A program made the translations under genes and the position numbers. Of a DNA stretch of 64,000 nt, positions 26,037 to 35,507 are shown piece after piece. Every line of letters begins with the position of its first letter. Position 1 is the stretch's first letter. The notes beneath the pieces are model-generated. The model was not told where the DNA came from, did no database searches, and was given only the letters and a program-made list of their open reading frames with translations. Source of the DNA: JANXQG01 sp963709175 (GTDB taxonomy: Bacteria > Planctomycetota > Planctomycetia > Pirellulales > Thermoguttaceae); NCBI GenBank assembly GCA_963709175.1, contig CAVPVK010000004.1:1-64000 (forward strand), given 5' to 3'.

Positions 26037-27473
26037 TCACGGATTGGCGATCAGCGACTTCCCCACGTCGGTCCGATAGGCCGCCACGGCGGGCAGGTAG
26101 CCGACGATCGAGGCCAGAACCAGGAGGCCCGGTATCAAAACCAACTCGATGGGACGGAAATCGAGCGTGTTCAAGGGCAGGTTGACCTTCTCGGCAATCC
26201 ACGGACCGGCGACGAACAAGAGTCCGTGACCCAGCCCCAGGCCCATCAGCCCGCCGCCCAGCGACAAGAGGATCGACTCCAAGAGGATCACCGTCATCAC
26301 CGTGCTCCGCCGCGCGCCCAGGGCCCGCATGATGGCGATCTCGTGCCGCCGGTCGTTCATGGAGTTGTAGATGCTGACCATGATGCCGATGCCCGCCACG
26401 AGCACGATCATCACGGCGAAGGCCAACAGCACCACCTCGATGTTGCCGATGATCATTTCGAAAAGGTTGTAGATCTCCTCCGAGGGAATGGCGGCCTGAG
26501 CGTCCTTGCGGCGGTTGATCTCCGCGGCCAAGGCGCGGGTCTGCGACTCCTTCTCCGCATAGACCCGCACCAGCACGGCGCTGATCTGCTTTTGGCTGTC
26601 GGGAATCACGGCGTGCTCCTCGCGCTCCTCCTCGGCGGCCTCTTCGGCCTCGCTCTTCGGCTTCTCGTCGGGCTCGGCGGCGACCTTGCTCTGGGATCCG
26701 CCGGCCTTCGCAGCCACAGACGTACCTTTCGCCGACGTGCCTTGCGCGAGCGTGCCTTTCGCCGAAGAACCAGGGGAACTCGCCGCGCTCGCCGCTTCCA
26801 GTCCCGGGAGCTTGCCCGCATGCCCGCCCACGCGGTAAAAGCCCTCGATGTTGACGAACAGCGCGTTATCGTTGGGCGTGCCGGTAGGCTTCAAGATGCC
26901 GACGATGGTGAAGGCCCCGTGCTTGTGGTGGCTCCGCTCGCCGGCGATTTCGTGCATCGGGCGGAATTTGTCGCCCAGCTTCAGGCCGGCCTGCCTGGCC
27001 GCGGTGGCCCCGGCCACGGCGTCGAAAAAGTCATTCTCGCCGAAGTTGTGCCCTTGGGCAAATTCGTATTTGCGATCGCCGTAGTAGGTCAGCTCGTTGA
27101 ACATGTCGGGCGTGGTGCCGACGACCCGCTTGTCCTGGTACATGTCGCCCAGGCAAATGGGCACGGCGATTTCTACCACGCCCAGCCCGATGCGGCTCTG
27201 GTACAGGTCCTGGTAGACGCTGTAGGGCAGCGTGGTGATCGGCTGGCCGATGTAGAAGACGTTGGTGAGGACCAGGTCGCGGCTGCTGCCCTTGGGCGGG
27301 CCGACGATGAGATTGTAGCCCTCGCCGCCGCGATGGAAGGCCTGCTGCACGACGCTATAGACCACCAGCACGGCGACCACGAGCATCACGCCCAGGGCCA
27401 TCGATATGGCCGTCAGCAGCGAGGCCAGCGAACGTTGCTGAATGCTGCGCCAGGCGATTTTCCAGAGAGACAT
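26037..27473 (-). CDS. ABC transporter permease, FtsX/MacB type
   Basis: A 478-residue inner-membrane permease. One membrane helix at residues 21-45 (LLTAISMALGVMLVVAVLVV) is followed by a MacB-type periplasmic domain and three C-terminal helices of the FtsX domain (about 345-375, 400-425, 440-465). The periplasmic domain contains a low-complexity insertion, residues 220-285, with AKGTLAQGTSAKGTSV and a Glu-rich stretch (SEAEEAAEEEREEHA). It lies 55 bases downstream of the matching ATPase, so the pair forms a MacB/LolCDE-like exporter or lipoprotein-release system. The substrate is not evident. Confidence 0.9.
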   Translation of the reverse strand: MSLWKIAWRSIQQRSLASLLTAISMALGVMLVVAVLVVYSVVQQAFHRGGEGYNLIVGPPKGSSRDLVLTNVFYIGQPITTLPYSVYQDLYQSRIGLGVVEIAVPICLGDMYQDKRVVGTTPDMFNELTYYGDRKYEFAQGHNFGENDFFDAVAGATAARQAGLKLGDKFRPMHEIAGERSHHKHGAFTIVGILKPTGTPNDNALFVNIEGFYRVGGHAGKLPGLEAASAASSPGSSAKGTLAQGTSAKGTSVAAKAGGSQSKVAAEPDEKPKSEAEEAAEEEREEHAVIPDSQKQISAVLVRVYAEKESQTRALAAEINRRKDAQAAIPSEEIYNLFEMIIGNIEVVLLAFAVMIVLVAGIGIMVSIYNSMNDRRHEIAIMRALGARRSTVMTVILLESILLSLGGGLMGLGLGHGLLFVAGPWIAEKVNLPLNTLDFRPIELVLIPGLLVLASIVGYLPAVAAYRTDVGKSLIANP

Positions 27474-27528
27474 TGCGGGGAGGGGATCTTGGGTCAGGTA
27501 TTAGGGTAACGCGGTCTGCCGCCAAGCC

Positions 27529-28311
27529 CTAAGACCTCCTTGCAACACGGTTGAATTCATCCAGTTTCTCGACACGATCGAACTGCTCTGCCACCTGCGG
27601 GGAGTGAGTGACCAGCACCAGCGACACCTGCTCCTCGCGACACGTCTCGCTCAACAGATCCAGTATCTGCTGCTGGTGGCCGGAATCGACGTTGGCCGTC
27701 GGCTCGTCGGCCAGAAGCAGTTTGGGGCGATTGGCCAGGGCCCGAGCGACGGCCACTCGCTGTTGCTCGCCGACGGAGAGCTGTGTCGGCTTGTGCGTCA
27801 TGCGGTGCCCGAGGCCGACCCGCTCCAACAGATGCACGGCCCGTGGTCGGTCCACGCCCGGCGAGGCTACGTGCAGCCACTGGGCCAGTCTCTCAATCAA
27901 GGGCAGTCCCGCACCAAGGTCAATCAGCACTGCGGCCATCTGGGCCAGCGGTCCGGCGTCCTCACCGGGGAGTCGTGCAAAACGCATGGCCAGCATCACG
28001 TTCTCCAAGGCCGAGAAGCCGCGGAGAAGGTTGAAGGTCTGGAAGACATAGCCGATATGTTCCGCCCGGAAGCGATCGCACTCGGCCTCCGGCATGAGCG
28101 TAATATCCCAGTCGTTGATCCGCACTTTGCCGCAGTCGGGCCGCGTGATTCCGGCGATGACGTGCAAGAGCGTCGTCTTGCCGCACCCGCTCTTGCCCAC
28201 CAGCACCATTTGCTCCCCGGCGGCAACGCGGAACTCTTCGATATCCAGGATCGGCAGGGGCGTGCCGTCCGGTTCGGCGAAGGATTTCTTGACATCGCGA
28301 AGCACTAGCAT
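27529..28311 (-). CDS. ABC transporter ATP-binding protein, LolD/MacB type
   Basis: A 260-residue ATPase. Walker A is VGKSGCGKTTLLH, the signature LSVGEQQRVAVARAL and Walker B LLLADEPTAN. The ATG at 28311 (MLVLRDVKKSFAEPDG) is chosen because ATPases of this class start here; the frame to 28419 adds no homologous sequence. A 24-residue insertion (AQMAAVLIDLGAGLPLIERL region) after the Q-loop is unusual. It powers the permease encoded immediately downstream. Confidence 0.92.
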   Translation of the reverse strand: MLVLRDVKKSFAEPDGTPLPILDIEEFRVAAGEQMVLVGKSGCGKTTLLHVIAGITRPDCGKVRINDWDITLMPEAECDRFRAEHIGYVFQTFNLLRGFSALENVMLAMRFARLPGEDAGPLAQMAAVLIDLGAGLPLIERLAQWLHVASPGVDRPRAVHLLERVGLGHRMTHKPTQLSVGEQQRVAVARALANRPKLLLADEPTANVDSGHQQQILDLLSETCREEQVSLVLVTHSPQVAEQFDRVEKLDEFNRVARRS

Positions 28312-28561
28312 GGCCGGGCGGTAGTTGTGAGGCGGATGGCCATAGGGCAAGAAATAGATATATAGAGATATTGTCCCTTGTTGTCTACGCCCGCCGTGAA
28401 GGATTGGTTCACGCGGCACCCTGTTGACGGCCTGCGGCGACGTCCGCGAAGCGGCTCAGGGCCCCCGCTCTCTACGGATAAGAGGCACAGCGGCAGGGCC
28501 GCCTCCTTGACCGTGGCCGCCGCTTCATTCTATAATACTAAACTTACCAGGATAAATCATT

Positions 28562-30169
28562 ATGCCAGTCGTCGTGATTGATCTTCGACACGCAGACGAT
28601 TTGCGCGACGTGGTCCACGAGACGGTTCAGGCCCTCGCCGAGGGCAAGATTGTCGCTTTCCCCACCGAAACGGTTTACGGGCTGGCCGCCAGCGCGCTGG
28701 ACGAACAGGCGGTCGAACGACTGGCCACCATCAAGGGACGCAAGCAGGGTCATCCCCTGACCTTGGCCATCAAGAGCGCCGAAGAGGCCCGCGACTATGC
28801 CCCCGATATGTCTCCCCTTGCTCAACGCTTGGCGCGGCGCTGCTGGCCAGGTCCTGTGACCCTGGTCGTCGACGACTCCCACGCCGACAGCCTCGCCCGG
28901 CAGTTGCCTGCCAAAGTGAGGCAGTATGTCGCTCCAACGCAGACTCTCGGGCTGCGCGTACCCGGCCACCAGGTCTTGCTCGAGGTGCTGCGGATGCTGG
29001 TCGGTCCTTTGGCCCTGACCAGCGCCAACCGGACGGGCGGGGAAGAAGCGGTCAACGCCCGCGAGGTACTCGATGTGTTGGGCAACGACCTCGACCTGGT
29101 GATCGACGACGGGCCCTGCCGCTTCGGCGAGCCTTCTTCGGTGCTCCGCATCCGCGGCAACCGTTACGAAATCTTGCGGCAGGGCGTGGTTCCGGAAAAG
29201 ACCCTGCAGCGGCTTTCCAGCGCGATGATTCTCTTTGTCTGTACGGGCAACACTTGCCGCAGCCCCATGGCGGAACTGATTTGCCGGCAGATGCTGGCTC
29301 AGCGGCTGGGGTGTCCGATCGGTCAATTAGAAGACCGCGGCGTGCTGGTGATGTCGGCGGGAGTGGCGGCCATGCTTGGCGGCCGTGCGGCCCACGAAGC
29401 GGTCGAGGTGCTGGCAAAGATGGACTTGGACCTCTCCGAGCATGAGACCCAGCCGCTCACGGAGCCGCTGGTTCGCCATGCCGACGTCATCTTCGCCATG
29501 ACGCGTACCCACCGCGAAGCGATCGTGGCCCAATGGCCGACGGCCGCCGAGCGAGCTTTTCTTCTCTCCGCCGACGAGTCGGACATCTGCGATCCGATCG
29601 GCGGCCCCACCGAGCGCTACCAGCGCCTGCGCGGCGCAGATCCGTGCGGAACTGGAGATGCGACTCGAACAAATCGAACGGTTGCTCGAATAATGCGTAT
29701 CGTTGTTGGCGCGGATCACCGCGGTCATTCGCTTCGCGCGCGGGTCATCGATCTGTTGCAGCGCTTGGGCCACGAGGTGGACGACCTGGGGGTCTTCACC
29801 GACGAGGCCGTTGACTACCCCGACATCGCCGCCCAAGTGGCCCGCAGGGTCAGCCGCGGCGAGGTCGAGCGGGGTATCCTGATCTGCGGCACCGGCCTGG
29901 GTATGTGCATCACGGCGAACAAATTTCCCGGCGTCCGCGCGGCGCCCTGCCACGACGACCTGTCGGCCGAGATGAGCCGCCGCCACAACGACGCCAACAT
30001 CCTCTGCCTCTCCGCCGACATGCTGGGCGAACATTTCGTTGACCGCATGATTGAAATCTGGGTGACGACCGGCTTTGAGGGCGGCCGTCACGCCCGGCGA
30101 GTGGCGAAGATCTGCAAGTTGGAGGAGGAGATCCGCAGGGATGCGGAGCAAAAGGGCCTTGGGACTTAG
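28562..30169 (+). CDS. Fused Sua5 - LMW protein tyrosine phosphatase - RpiB
   Basis: A single frame of 535 codons joins three enzymes. Residues 1-215 are Sua5/YrdC (KIVAFPTETVYGLAASA), which makes threonylcarbamoyl-AMP for tRNA t6A. Residues 222-370 are a low-molecular-weight tyrosine phosphatase (FVCTGNTCRSPMAE, acid loop DESDICDPIGG). Residues 379-535 are ribose-5-phosphate isomerase B (MRIVVGADHRGH, GILICGTGLGMCI). The first two are a known planctomycete fusion. The third joint looks accidental: the alternative frame from about 29625 reads CAAQIRAELEMRLEQIERLL and a TAA overlapping the RpiB ATG (29694). One extra C would explain the fusion. Without it, two genes: about 28562-29695 and rpiB 29694-30169. 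Confidence 0.9.
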   Translation: MPVVVIDLRHADDLRDVVHETVQALAEGKIVAFPTETVYGLAASALDEQAVERLATIKGRKQGHPLTLAIKSAEEARDYAPDMSPLAQRLARRCWPGPVTLVVDDSHADSLARQLPAKVRQYVAPTQTLGLRVPGHQVLLEVLRMLVGPLALTSANRTGGEEAVNAREVLDVLGNDLDLVIDDGPCRFGEPSSVLRIRGNRYEILRQGVVPEKTLQRLSSAMILFVCTGNTCRSPMAELICRQMLAQRLGCPIGQLEDRGVLVMSAGVAAMLGGRAAHEAVEVLAKMDLDLSEHETQPLTEPLVRHADVIFAMTRTHREAIVAQWPTAAERAFLLSADESDICDPIGGPTERYQRLRGADPCGTGDATRTNRTVARIMRIVVGADHRGHSLRARVIDLLQRLGHEVDDLGVFTDEAVDYPDIAAQVARRVSRGEVERGILICGTGLGMCITANKFPGVRAAPCHDDLSAEMSRRHNDANILCLSADMLGEHFVDRMIEIWVTTGFEGGRHARRVAKICKLEEEIRRDAEQKGLGT

Positions 30170-30187
30170 GTTTTAGGACGTTAGACA

Positions 30188-30222
30188 GCGGGCCGGAACA
30201 AGCGCGCGCAGTTCCGGCCCGC
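30188..30222. repeat. GC-rich palindrome after rpiB
   Basis: Twelve-base perfect arms gcgggccggaac / gttccggcccgc with an 11-base loop and no T tract. It may end transcription by a factor-dependent route or be a REP-like repeat. Confidence 0.55.
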
Positions 30223-30426
30223 CGTCCAAGCCCGGCGCTGCCTTTAAACTGCGCCGGCCGTACCGGCTGTATGGGGCGAATCCCAAGAAAAGGGTGGAAT
30301 TCCGCCCTTTCGCCGCGGACAATTCTTGGAGTTTCCGGGCCCCTTTGTTACAGTAGCCTCTATGCGGACTGCAATCGCCGTCCCTGCCTAGAAGTTCTCG
30401 CCGACAGCCATCAGAGTCATTGCACC

Positions 30427-30990
30427 ATGTCCAATCCACAGCCGTCCCAATCCGATGATGTCGATGAATTAATGCGTAACGCGGAGCTCCGCGACGAATT
30501 GGAGCGCTACGTCGACGAATCGATCACGAGCGTGAACGTCCACCAGTTGACCCTGGCCGCCGAGAATGACTTCCTGGCCAGCATGCTCGCTTGGGAGCAG
30601 GCGCCCATCTTGCCGATATATCGTTGGTTCGAGCCGGAGTTGCGGGCCCCCCGGCCGGAATCGCTGAACAACGCAGCCTTGGAATCGATTCTCTGGGACC
30701 TGATCCGCAAGCTCCATCAGAAGCGGATCGTGCTGGATTTCACAGACCACCTGAGCGACCGCGAACTGTACTGCCTGATCTACCGCGACATCCTGCCGGC
30801 CCGAGAGAAAAAGCTGGAGCACATCAGCCACTACCTGCACTGGGACTGCACCGGTCCCAGCGGTGATCCGGACGTTTGGCTGAAGTACTATGCCAGCGAT
30901 GAGGAGCGGGAAGAGTGGGCCGAATGTTACAATCAGCCGCTTCCGGACCGCGAAGAGCCGCCTTACCCGCGAATTCTACCGCAAGAATAA
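30427..30990 (+). CDS. Conserved hypothetical protein, 187 aa
   Basis: An acidic soluble protein. The ATG at 30427 (MSNPQPSQSDDVDELM) is chosen over the far-upstream one at 30271 because only the part after it looks coding. Patterned, helix-rich sequence: LAAENDFLASMLAWEQAPIL, YRWFEPELRAPRP, RELYCLIYRDILPAREKKL, and WDCTGPSGDPDVWLKYY. Hydrophobic and aromatic spacing suggests a compact domain, but no family is recognised. It converges with the minus-strand gene that follows; the intervening hairpin terminates the latter. Confidence 0.75.
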   Translation: MSNPQPSQSDDVDELMRNAELRDELERYVDESITSVNVHQLTLAAENDFLASMLAWEQAPILPIYRWFEPELRAPRPESLNNAALESILWDLIRKLHQKRIVLDFTDHLSDRELYCLIYRDILPAREKKLEHISHYLHWDCTGPSGDPDVWLKYYASDEEREEWAECYNQPLPDREEPPYPRILPQE

Positions 30991-31005
30991 GGTCGGCCAA
31001 AAAAA

Positions 31006-31031
31006 GAGTGCGGGCTTGAATGCCCGCACTC
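31006..31031 (-). terminator. Rho-independent terminator, minus strand
   Basis: A perfect 10-bp stem gagtgcgggc/gcccgcactc with a six-base loop, followed on the minus strand by seven T. It ends the gene at 31063-32762. Confidence 0.9.
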
Positions 31032-31062
31032 CATCGTTTCATCTCACAGGATGGGTTTGCGA

Positions 31063-32762
31063 CTATTGTCCCGTGGGGGGGGTAATGGGCGTCTGCGGCG
31101 CTGAGCCCATCGTCGCTACCCGACTGAAGAGGCGGATCAGGCCCTGCTGCACTTCCAAGTGTATTTGAACGCCGTCGGAAATCGGCAGGACCGTCAAGAC
31201 CACGTGGTCCTTGTCCGGCGTCTTCTTCAGTTCCGACGCCGCCAGTTCCGCCTTGGGACGATCTTCCGGTTTGCCCACCGCAACGGCGAATGCGGCCATC
31301 GGCTCGGCGTTGAGCGACATTTCCAGCGGCGGCACGGCCACTGCGCCACCTGGTCCGATCGCTCGATCGCTTTCTTCAGCGTGGACTTGGCGTTGCGGCC
31401 AACGGCCAGATAGGCCTTTTCCTTGCCAACACCGATGATAATGTCCAGGTTCTCGCCGACCAATTGCACCACCTTTTCCCGATCATTCGCGTCGAGCGGA
31501 ATGGGAATCGAGATTTCGTGGAAGTTGACCTCTCCGCTTTTCTCTGCGTCGAGTTTCACGAACTGCTGGATTTCCGGGTGGTCGTCGATAGCGGACTTGG
31601 CAATGGTGTGCAGGATTTTGTCGAGCAGAGCGCCGTCGGCGACATAGCCTCCGACCACTGCGGTAGCTGCCTTGGGATTGACCAGTACACTGGCCGCGCC
31701 GTCGACGTGTCCACCCTTGACGATCTTCTGCAGGAGTCGGCTTACATCAGCGACGACTTCCTTGGCCGCCGCGAGCTTGTCTTCGGGCGTCTTCTTGGCG
31801 ATTTCTGCCAGGGCCTTGCCTTGCACCGCGTCGATCAGGCTGGCCGCGATTTCCTGCTTGGCGGCCGAAATTGTGCCGGCCCAGACCGTAGACATTGCCG
31901 CGCCTGGTAAATGGAACCCGCCGAGGCAAGATGTCGCCTTGGCTGCTAGGGCCATTTCCGCGGCAGTTTCCGTACCCGGCTTGGCCGTCACGCTTACGTC
32001 GAGGAAAGTCTTTTCCGCCGAGCGGTCGAGACCCCACCCCAAAATGACCTGGTCCAAATCGTTGACGACGCGGACCATGTAGGGTTCGATCTGCTCCAGG
32101 GCCTTCTTGCGCTGAGCGAACTCCTGCTCCGACTCGTCGTCCTTCTTGGCGATTTCTTTATTGAAGACATCCTTGACGCCGCCGATAAACTTGCTGCGGA
32201 GGCTGTCGGGCAGGTTGGAGAGGAAGATCCGCCCGCCAACGATATACTCTTTCTTGAGGTCTTTCAGGAGTGCCGTGGGATCGGCGGCGGCGTGGGCCAG
32301 GGTCTCCGGCTTATCCGCAAGCAGCGCCCAGGCGCCGTGTTCCTTGATATAGCTGACCTTCTTGCCGTCCTTGGGAGTCAACTTGTAAACCGTGCCTTCG
32401 GCTTCAACCGTGGTGTAGAGTTTCAGCAAACCCAGGACCTGCTTGAAATCGGTGACGGGCACGAAGATATAGCCGGAGACATCGGCCTCGCTACCGGCCT
32501 GGATGATAACGCCCGAAGACCGCGTCTTATCGATCCCGGCGAGCCCCTGACCCTGCGTAACCACGGTCAGGAGGGCCTCCATCGTGACGCCCAACTGGGG
32601 CTGTTGGATCAATTCGCCGACGAAATTAACATCGCTGAGCACGTCGTTGTAACTGGCTATGGCCACGGCCGCAATAGGCTTGGTTTCCGCAGCCTTTGAC
32701 GGCGCGACGCCCGCGCAGAACATCGCGGTGAAGGCCACGAGGGCCAAAAAAATTCTCTTCAT
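31063..32762 (-). CDS. Secreted hypothetical protein, ~565 aa, frameshifted near its end
   Basis: The ATG at 32762 begins a signal peptide MKRIFLALVAFTAMFCAG up to PSKA. The long mature part alternates helices and strands (GVIIQAGSEADVSGYIFVPV, YIKEHGAWALLADKPETLA, FHEISIPIPLDANDREKVV). Around 31340 the first frame turns into Arg/Trp-rich nonsense (to a stop at 31227), while another frame continues sensibly, MAVPPLEMSLNAEPMAAFAV through HVVLTVLPISDGVQIHLEVQ to 31063. A one-base loss or two-base gain joins them. Periplasmic or cell-surface; no family I can name. It has its own terminator. Confidence 0.7.
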
Positions 32763-32852
32763 TGCATCTTTCCTCGAAAATGGGGTGAAAACTGCCGGTA
32801 ACGGGCTATTCGCCAGCGTAATGGAAATCTTGGAGTCGATGCAATATAAGAT

Positions 32853-33074
32853 TTACCGTTCGCGGAAGGTAATCCGCCCCTTGGTGAGATCGTAAGGGGA
32901 GAGTTCAACCCGGACCTTGTCGCCGGGCACGATGCGGATGAAGTTCTTCCTCATCCGTCCGGCAACGTGGGCAATGACCTTATGGCCACTGTCCAACTGC
33001 ACGCGAAACCGCGTGTTGGCGAGGGCTTCGGTGACGACGCCCTCAACCTCAATTGCTTCTTCTTTATTCGCCAT
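32853..33074 (-). CDS. infA: Translation initiation factor IF-1
   Basis: A 73-residue S1-like OB-fold protein that binds the 30S A site with IF-2 and IF-3. MANKEEAIEVEGVVTEAL at the start, HVAGRMRKNFIRIVPGDKV in the middle and LTKGRITFRER at the end are typical, and the length is the family norm. The ATG at 33074 is chosen; the long upstream open frame is not homologous. Confidence 0.95.
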   Translation of the reverse strand: MANKEEAIEVEGVVTEALANTRFRVQLDSGHKVIAHVAGRMRKNFIRIVPGDKVRVELSPYDLTKGRITFRER

Positions 33075-33211
33075 TTGCGCCACTCTAGGGGTGTTTAATA
33101 GACCAAGGGGACCTGCCCCGACGTTTATCTTACCCGTTTTTCCACCAAGCTCCAAGCGCGGCGGGCCAATACGGCGAAAAAACTTGCCCGACTCGATCCA
33201 TTGGGTGTTTT

Positions 33212-34858
33212 CTACGGTCGGCCCGTGACTGGCCGCTCCTTCCTGAGCACGAAGCCGCAGTTCACCCAATTGGCCAGGTCTTCCTTGTTGCCGTCGCCGC
33301 CATCCATGGTCACGAGACAAATCGTCTTGCCGCCGGGCGGGACCTTCACGTCGAATCGCCAGGGCTCGAAGGAAATCCGCATCATCGGGCTGGCGGCGGC
33401 CTCCTTGCCGTCGATGAAGACCTTGAACACCATGCTCGGATACATGGCCAGGTTACTGCCGTTGGACACCGAAAGTATGTGCTCGTCGGCGCCCACCAGG
33501 GCGACAAATCGCTCATACTCCGGCCGGAGTCCAAAGGTCATCCGGTTGATCGCATGCACGCCCAGGCCCTTCGCATATCGAACGCCGCGAAGCTCCAACG
33601 ACTTTCCTTCATTGCTCTTGTCGCGCTGCGGCGGATTGCTGTGAGCCGCGAATCGGACTTCGCTGCCGTACGTATGGCCGGGGCCCACGACACGCAGCGG
33701 CGTCAAGTCCGAAAGATGCACATCCGGCGGCGGCGGCATCGAGATCAGCTTGCAAAAAACGCCTTCCGACTCCAGGCAGACGGGCTTGTCGCCCGCGAAG
33801 GCGGAGACACGCAATCGCGTTGTTGCAGCGACCTTCAGCGGCCGCTCATACCTGGTCGAGCGCGGTCCCGGCGCGGTTCCGTCGGTCGTATAACGAATGG
33901 CCGCGGTGGGCTGCCAAGGCGCGCTGAGCGTGACGGCGATCTCCCTTTCGAATAGATGCGGCCGCCTCGTCGTTCCCCAGGGAGCGATGCGCACCGGGTC
34001 TACCACACAGGCCGAGTCCCATTTGCCGATCTTCGCCAGCTCCTCGGCCATGTTGATTGTGGGCGCCAAATACCGCTCAAAGTGGGCGATGACGTCGGCC
34101 GTGTGGCCGTCAGGCGTAAGACCGCGAGCCGGATCGTAATCGGGGTGCGCATCGGTGATATCGCGAGCCAGAATGCACCGCAGCCCAGCCGACTTAAGGT
34201 TCCGCAGGCCCATGGATTTGCCCAACAGGCAGATCTCCGTGTGGACGCCCATGTATATCAAGTGCGAAATATGTCGGTCCTTGCAGATCGTCCAGAGCTC
34301 CTCAAGCGTATCCGGCATGAGGTCGGTCTCGGCGATGCGCAGGTCCGGATGCATGGCATCCCAACCATAGTTGACCACGCAGCGTTCGTTGCCGCACGCA
34401 CAACCGCCGCCAAAAGGCGGAGCGGGACAGTCGATCTTCGCCAGCGGCGGAAGTGGATGCTTGGGCATGGCGAGCACGACTTCCCGCTGCGGCCAGCCCG
34501 CGTAGTTTTCAACCACGTCGGAAGGGCAGAGCATCACCGTCATGCCCAGCGACCGGGCCGCGTCGAGCGCCTTGTTCATGCGGGGAATCAAGGCGCCCAA
34601 GCGCATGGTGGCCGTCTTGCACCAATGGAAATTCCAGGGATCGACGACCACGACGGCTATTGCCGCCGAATCGACGTGCTCGATCTTGTGCATCACGCCG
34701 CCGGTCTTCGCATCGCGAGTTTGCAGCGTCAGGTTCAGCGGGCGCGGCCCCGCCCGGGCGGCCTGGCCTGCCGCAAGGACAAACAGCGTTGCCAGGAGTG
34801 CGGCAAGGACCGTGTTGCATTGTCGGGCGGGCATGACGGGATTTTTCATCGCAGGCAT
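33212..34858 (-). CDS. Secreted isochorismatase-like hydrolase with NPCBM domain
   Basis: 548 residues in an unusual order. A signal peptide (LAALLATLFVLAAGQAARA) is followed by a cysteine hydrolase domain (residues 55-265: VVVDPWNFHWC, then YMGVHTEICLLGKSMGL with the nucleophile Cys), then a chitobiase/beta-hexosaminidase C-terminal-type domain (about 300-370: YTTDGTAPGPRSTRYERPL) and an NPCBM carbohydrate-binding module (about 395-545: GKSLELRGVRYAKGLGVHA, FKVFIDGKEA). The combination points to hydrolysis of an amide or similar bond on a sugar-rich substrate outside the cytoplasm. The start overlaps closely with the stop of the TolC-like gene (TTAATATG), so the two form an operon. Confidence 0.85.
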   Translation of the reverse strand: MPAMKNPVMPARQCNTVLAALLATLFVLAAGQAARAGPRPLNLTLQTRDAKTGGVMHKIEHVDSAAIAVVVVDPWNFHWCKTATMRLGALIPRMNKALDAARSLGMTVMLCPSDVVENYAGWPQREVVLAMPKHPLPPLAKIDCPAPPFGGGCACGNERCVVNYGWDAMHPDLRIAETDLMPDTLEELWTICKDRHISHLIYMGVHTEICLLGKSMGLRNLKSAGLRCILARDITDAHPDYDPARGLTPDGHTADVIAHFERYLAPTINMAEELAKIGKWDSACVVDPVRIAPWGTTRRPHLFEREIAVTLSAPWQPTAAIRYTTDGTAPGPRSTRYERPLKVAATTRLRVSAFAGDKPVCLESEGVFCKLISMPPPPDVHLSDLTPLRVVGPGHTYGSEVRFAAHSNPPQRDKSNEGKSLELRGVRYAKGLGVHAINRMTFGLRPEYERFVALVGADEHILSVSNGSNLAMYPSMVFKVFIDGKEAAASPMMRISFEPWRFDVKVPPGGKTICLVTMDGGDGNKEDLANWVNCGFVLRKERPVTGRP

Positions 34859-34859
34859 A

Positions 34860-35507
34860 TTAACGTCGAGACTCCACGGCTGGCTGATTCAAATCGACAC
34901 CCCAGGTGCCAACGGGCTTTTCGCCCAGCCAGACGGTTCCGCGCCTGTCTACCATGAGGTTAGTGCCAAGAGGCCGCCTGTCCGCGGGCAGACGCATCGT
35001 CGCCTTCTCGAGCGATAGGCGCTCGCGGTGACCCCGTCCTGTCTCCGTCTTGTCCGGGGTGGGCGCTAGCGGTTTCTTCCGGTTCCGCAAGAGCTTGATC
35101 TTGATGTCGAGTTGATGTGACTTGGCCCGTAAGACATCGGCCTGAGTTACCGTGCCGGCGTCGAATCTCGACTGCGTGACCTTGAGGATCCCGGTTGCCC
35201 GGTCAAGCTGCTTGGCCAACAAGGCCGTCCGCTTGTCGGGATCGTCGGTCGAGTCCAGAAGGGCGTTGCACAAATCGGTTTCGGCGGCTGCAACCTGACA
35301 GAAATCGACCGTGCCGACCATGTACTGCGCCGTCAGGACGTCGACGGCCTGCGTCAATACCTTGATTCGCTCCGCCTGAACCGCTTTGAGTTCGGCGGCG
35401 TCATCCTTGCTCTCTCTCGCCTGCGATTGATCGGCGATGGCGGGAACCTGGGCTGCCATGGCAATGGCAAGCCCGGCGATGAAAAGTGCCGTGATGCGAG
35501 GGATCAT
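34860..35507 (-). CDS. TolC/outer-membrane-efflux-like short exported protein
   Basis: The ATG at 35507 (GAGG eight bases before) gives a signal peptide MIPRITALFIAGLAIAMAAQ and a mature part of about 190 residues. The helical stretch RIKVLTQAVDVLTAQYMVGT and QSRFDAGTVTQADVLRAKSH is the repeat pattern of TolC-type outer membrane efflux proteins, but the protein has only about one third of their length and no beta-barrel strands. It may act as a periplasmic helical partner. The C-terminal ~40 residues are unrelated. It is directly followed by the isochorismatase-like gene. Confidence 0.7.
   Translation of the reverse strand: MIPRITALFIAGLAIAMAAQVPAIADQSQARESKDDAAELKAVQAERIKVLTQAVDVLTAQYMVGTVDFCQVAAAETDLCNALLDSTDDPDKRTALLAKQLDRATGILKVTQSRFDAGTVTQADVLRAKSHQLDIKIKLLRNRKKPLAPTPDKTETGRGHRERLSLEKATMRLPADRRPLGTNLMVDRRGTVWLGEKPVGTWGVDLNQPAVESRR

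Noticed and set aside
26001..27509. 502-codon plus-strand frame opposite the ABC permease
   Set aside because: Rich in His, Arg and Gly without domain structure; the minus-strand permease is certain.
30188..30222. Terminator after rpiB
   Set aside because: A strong stem but no T tract; kept only as a palindrome.
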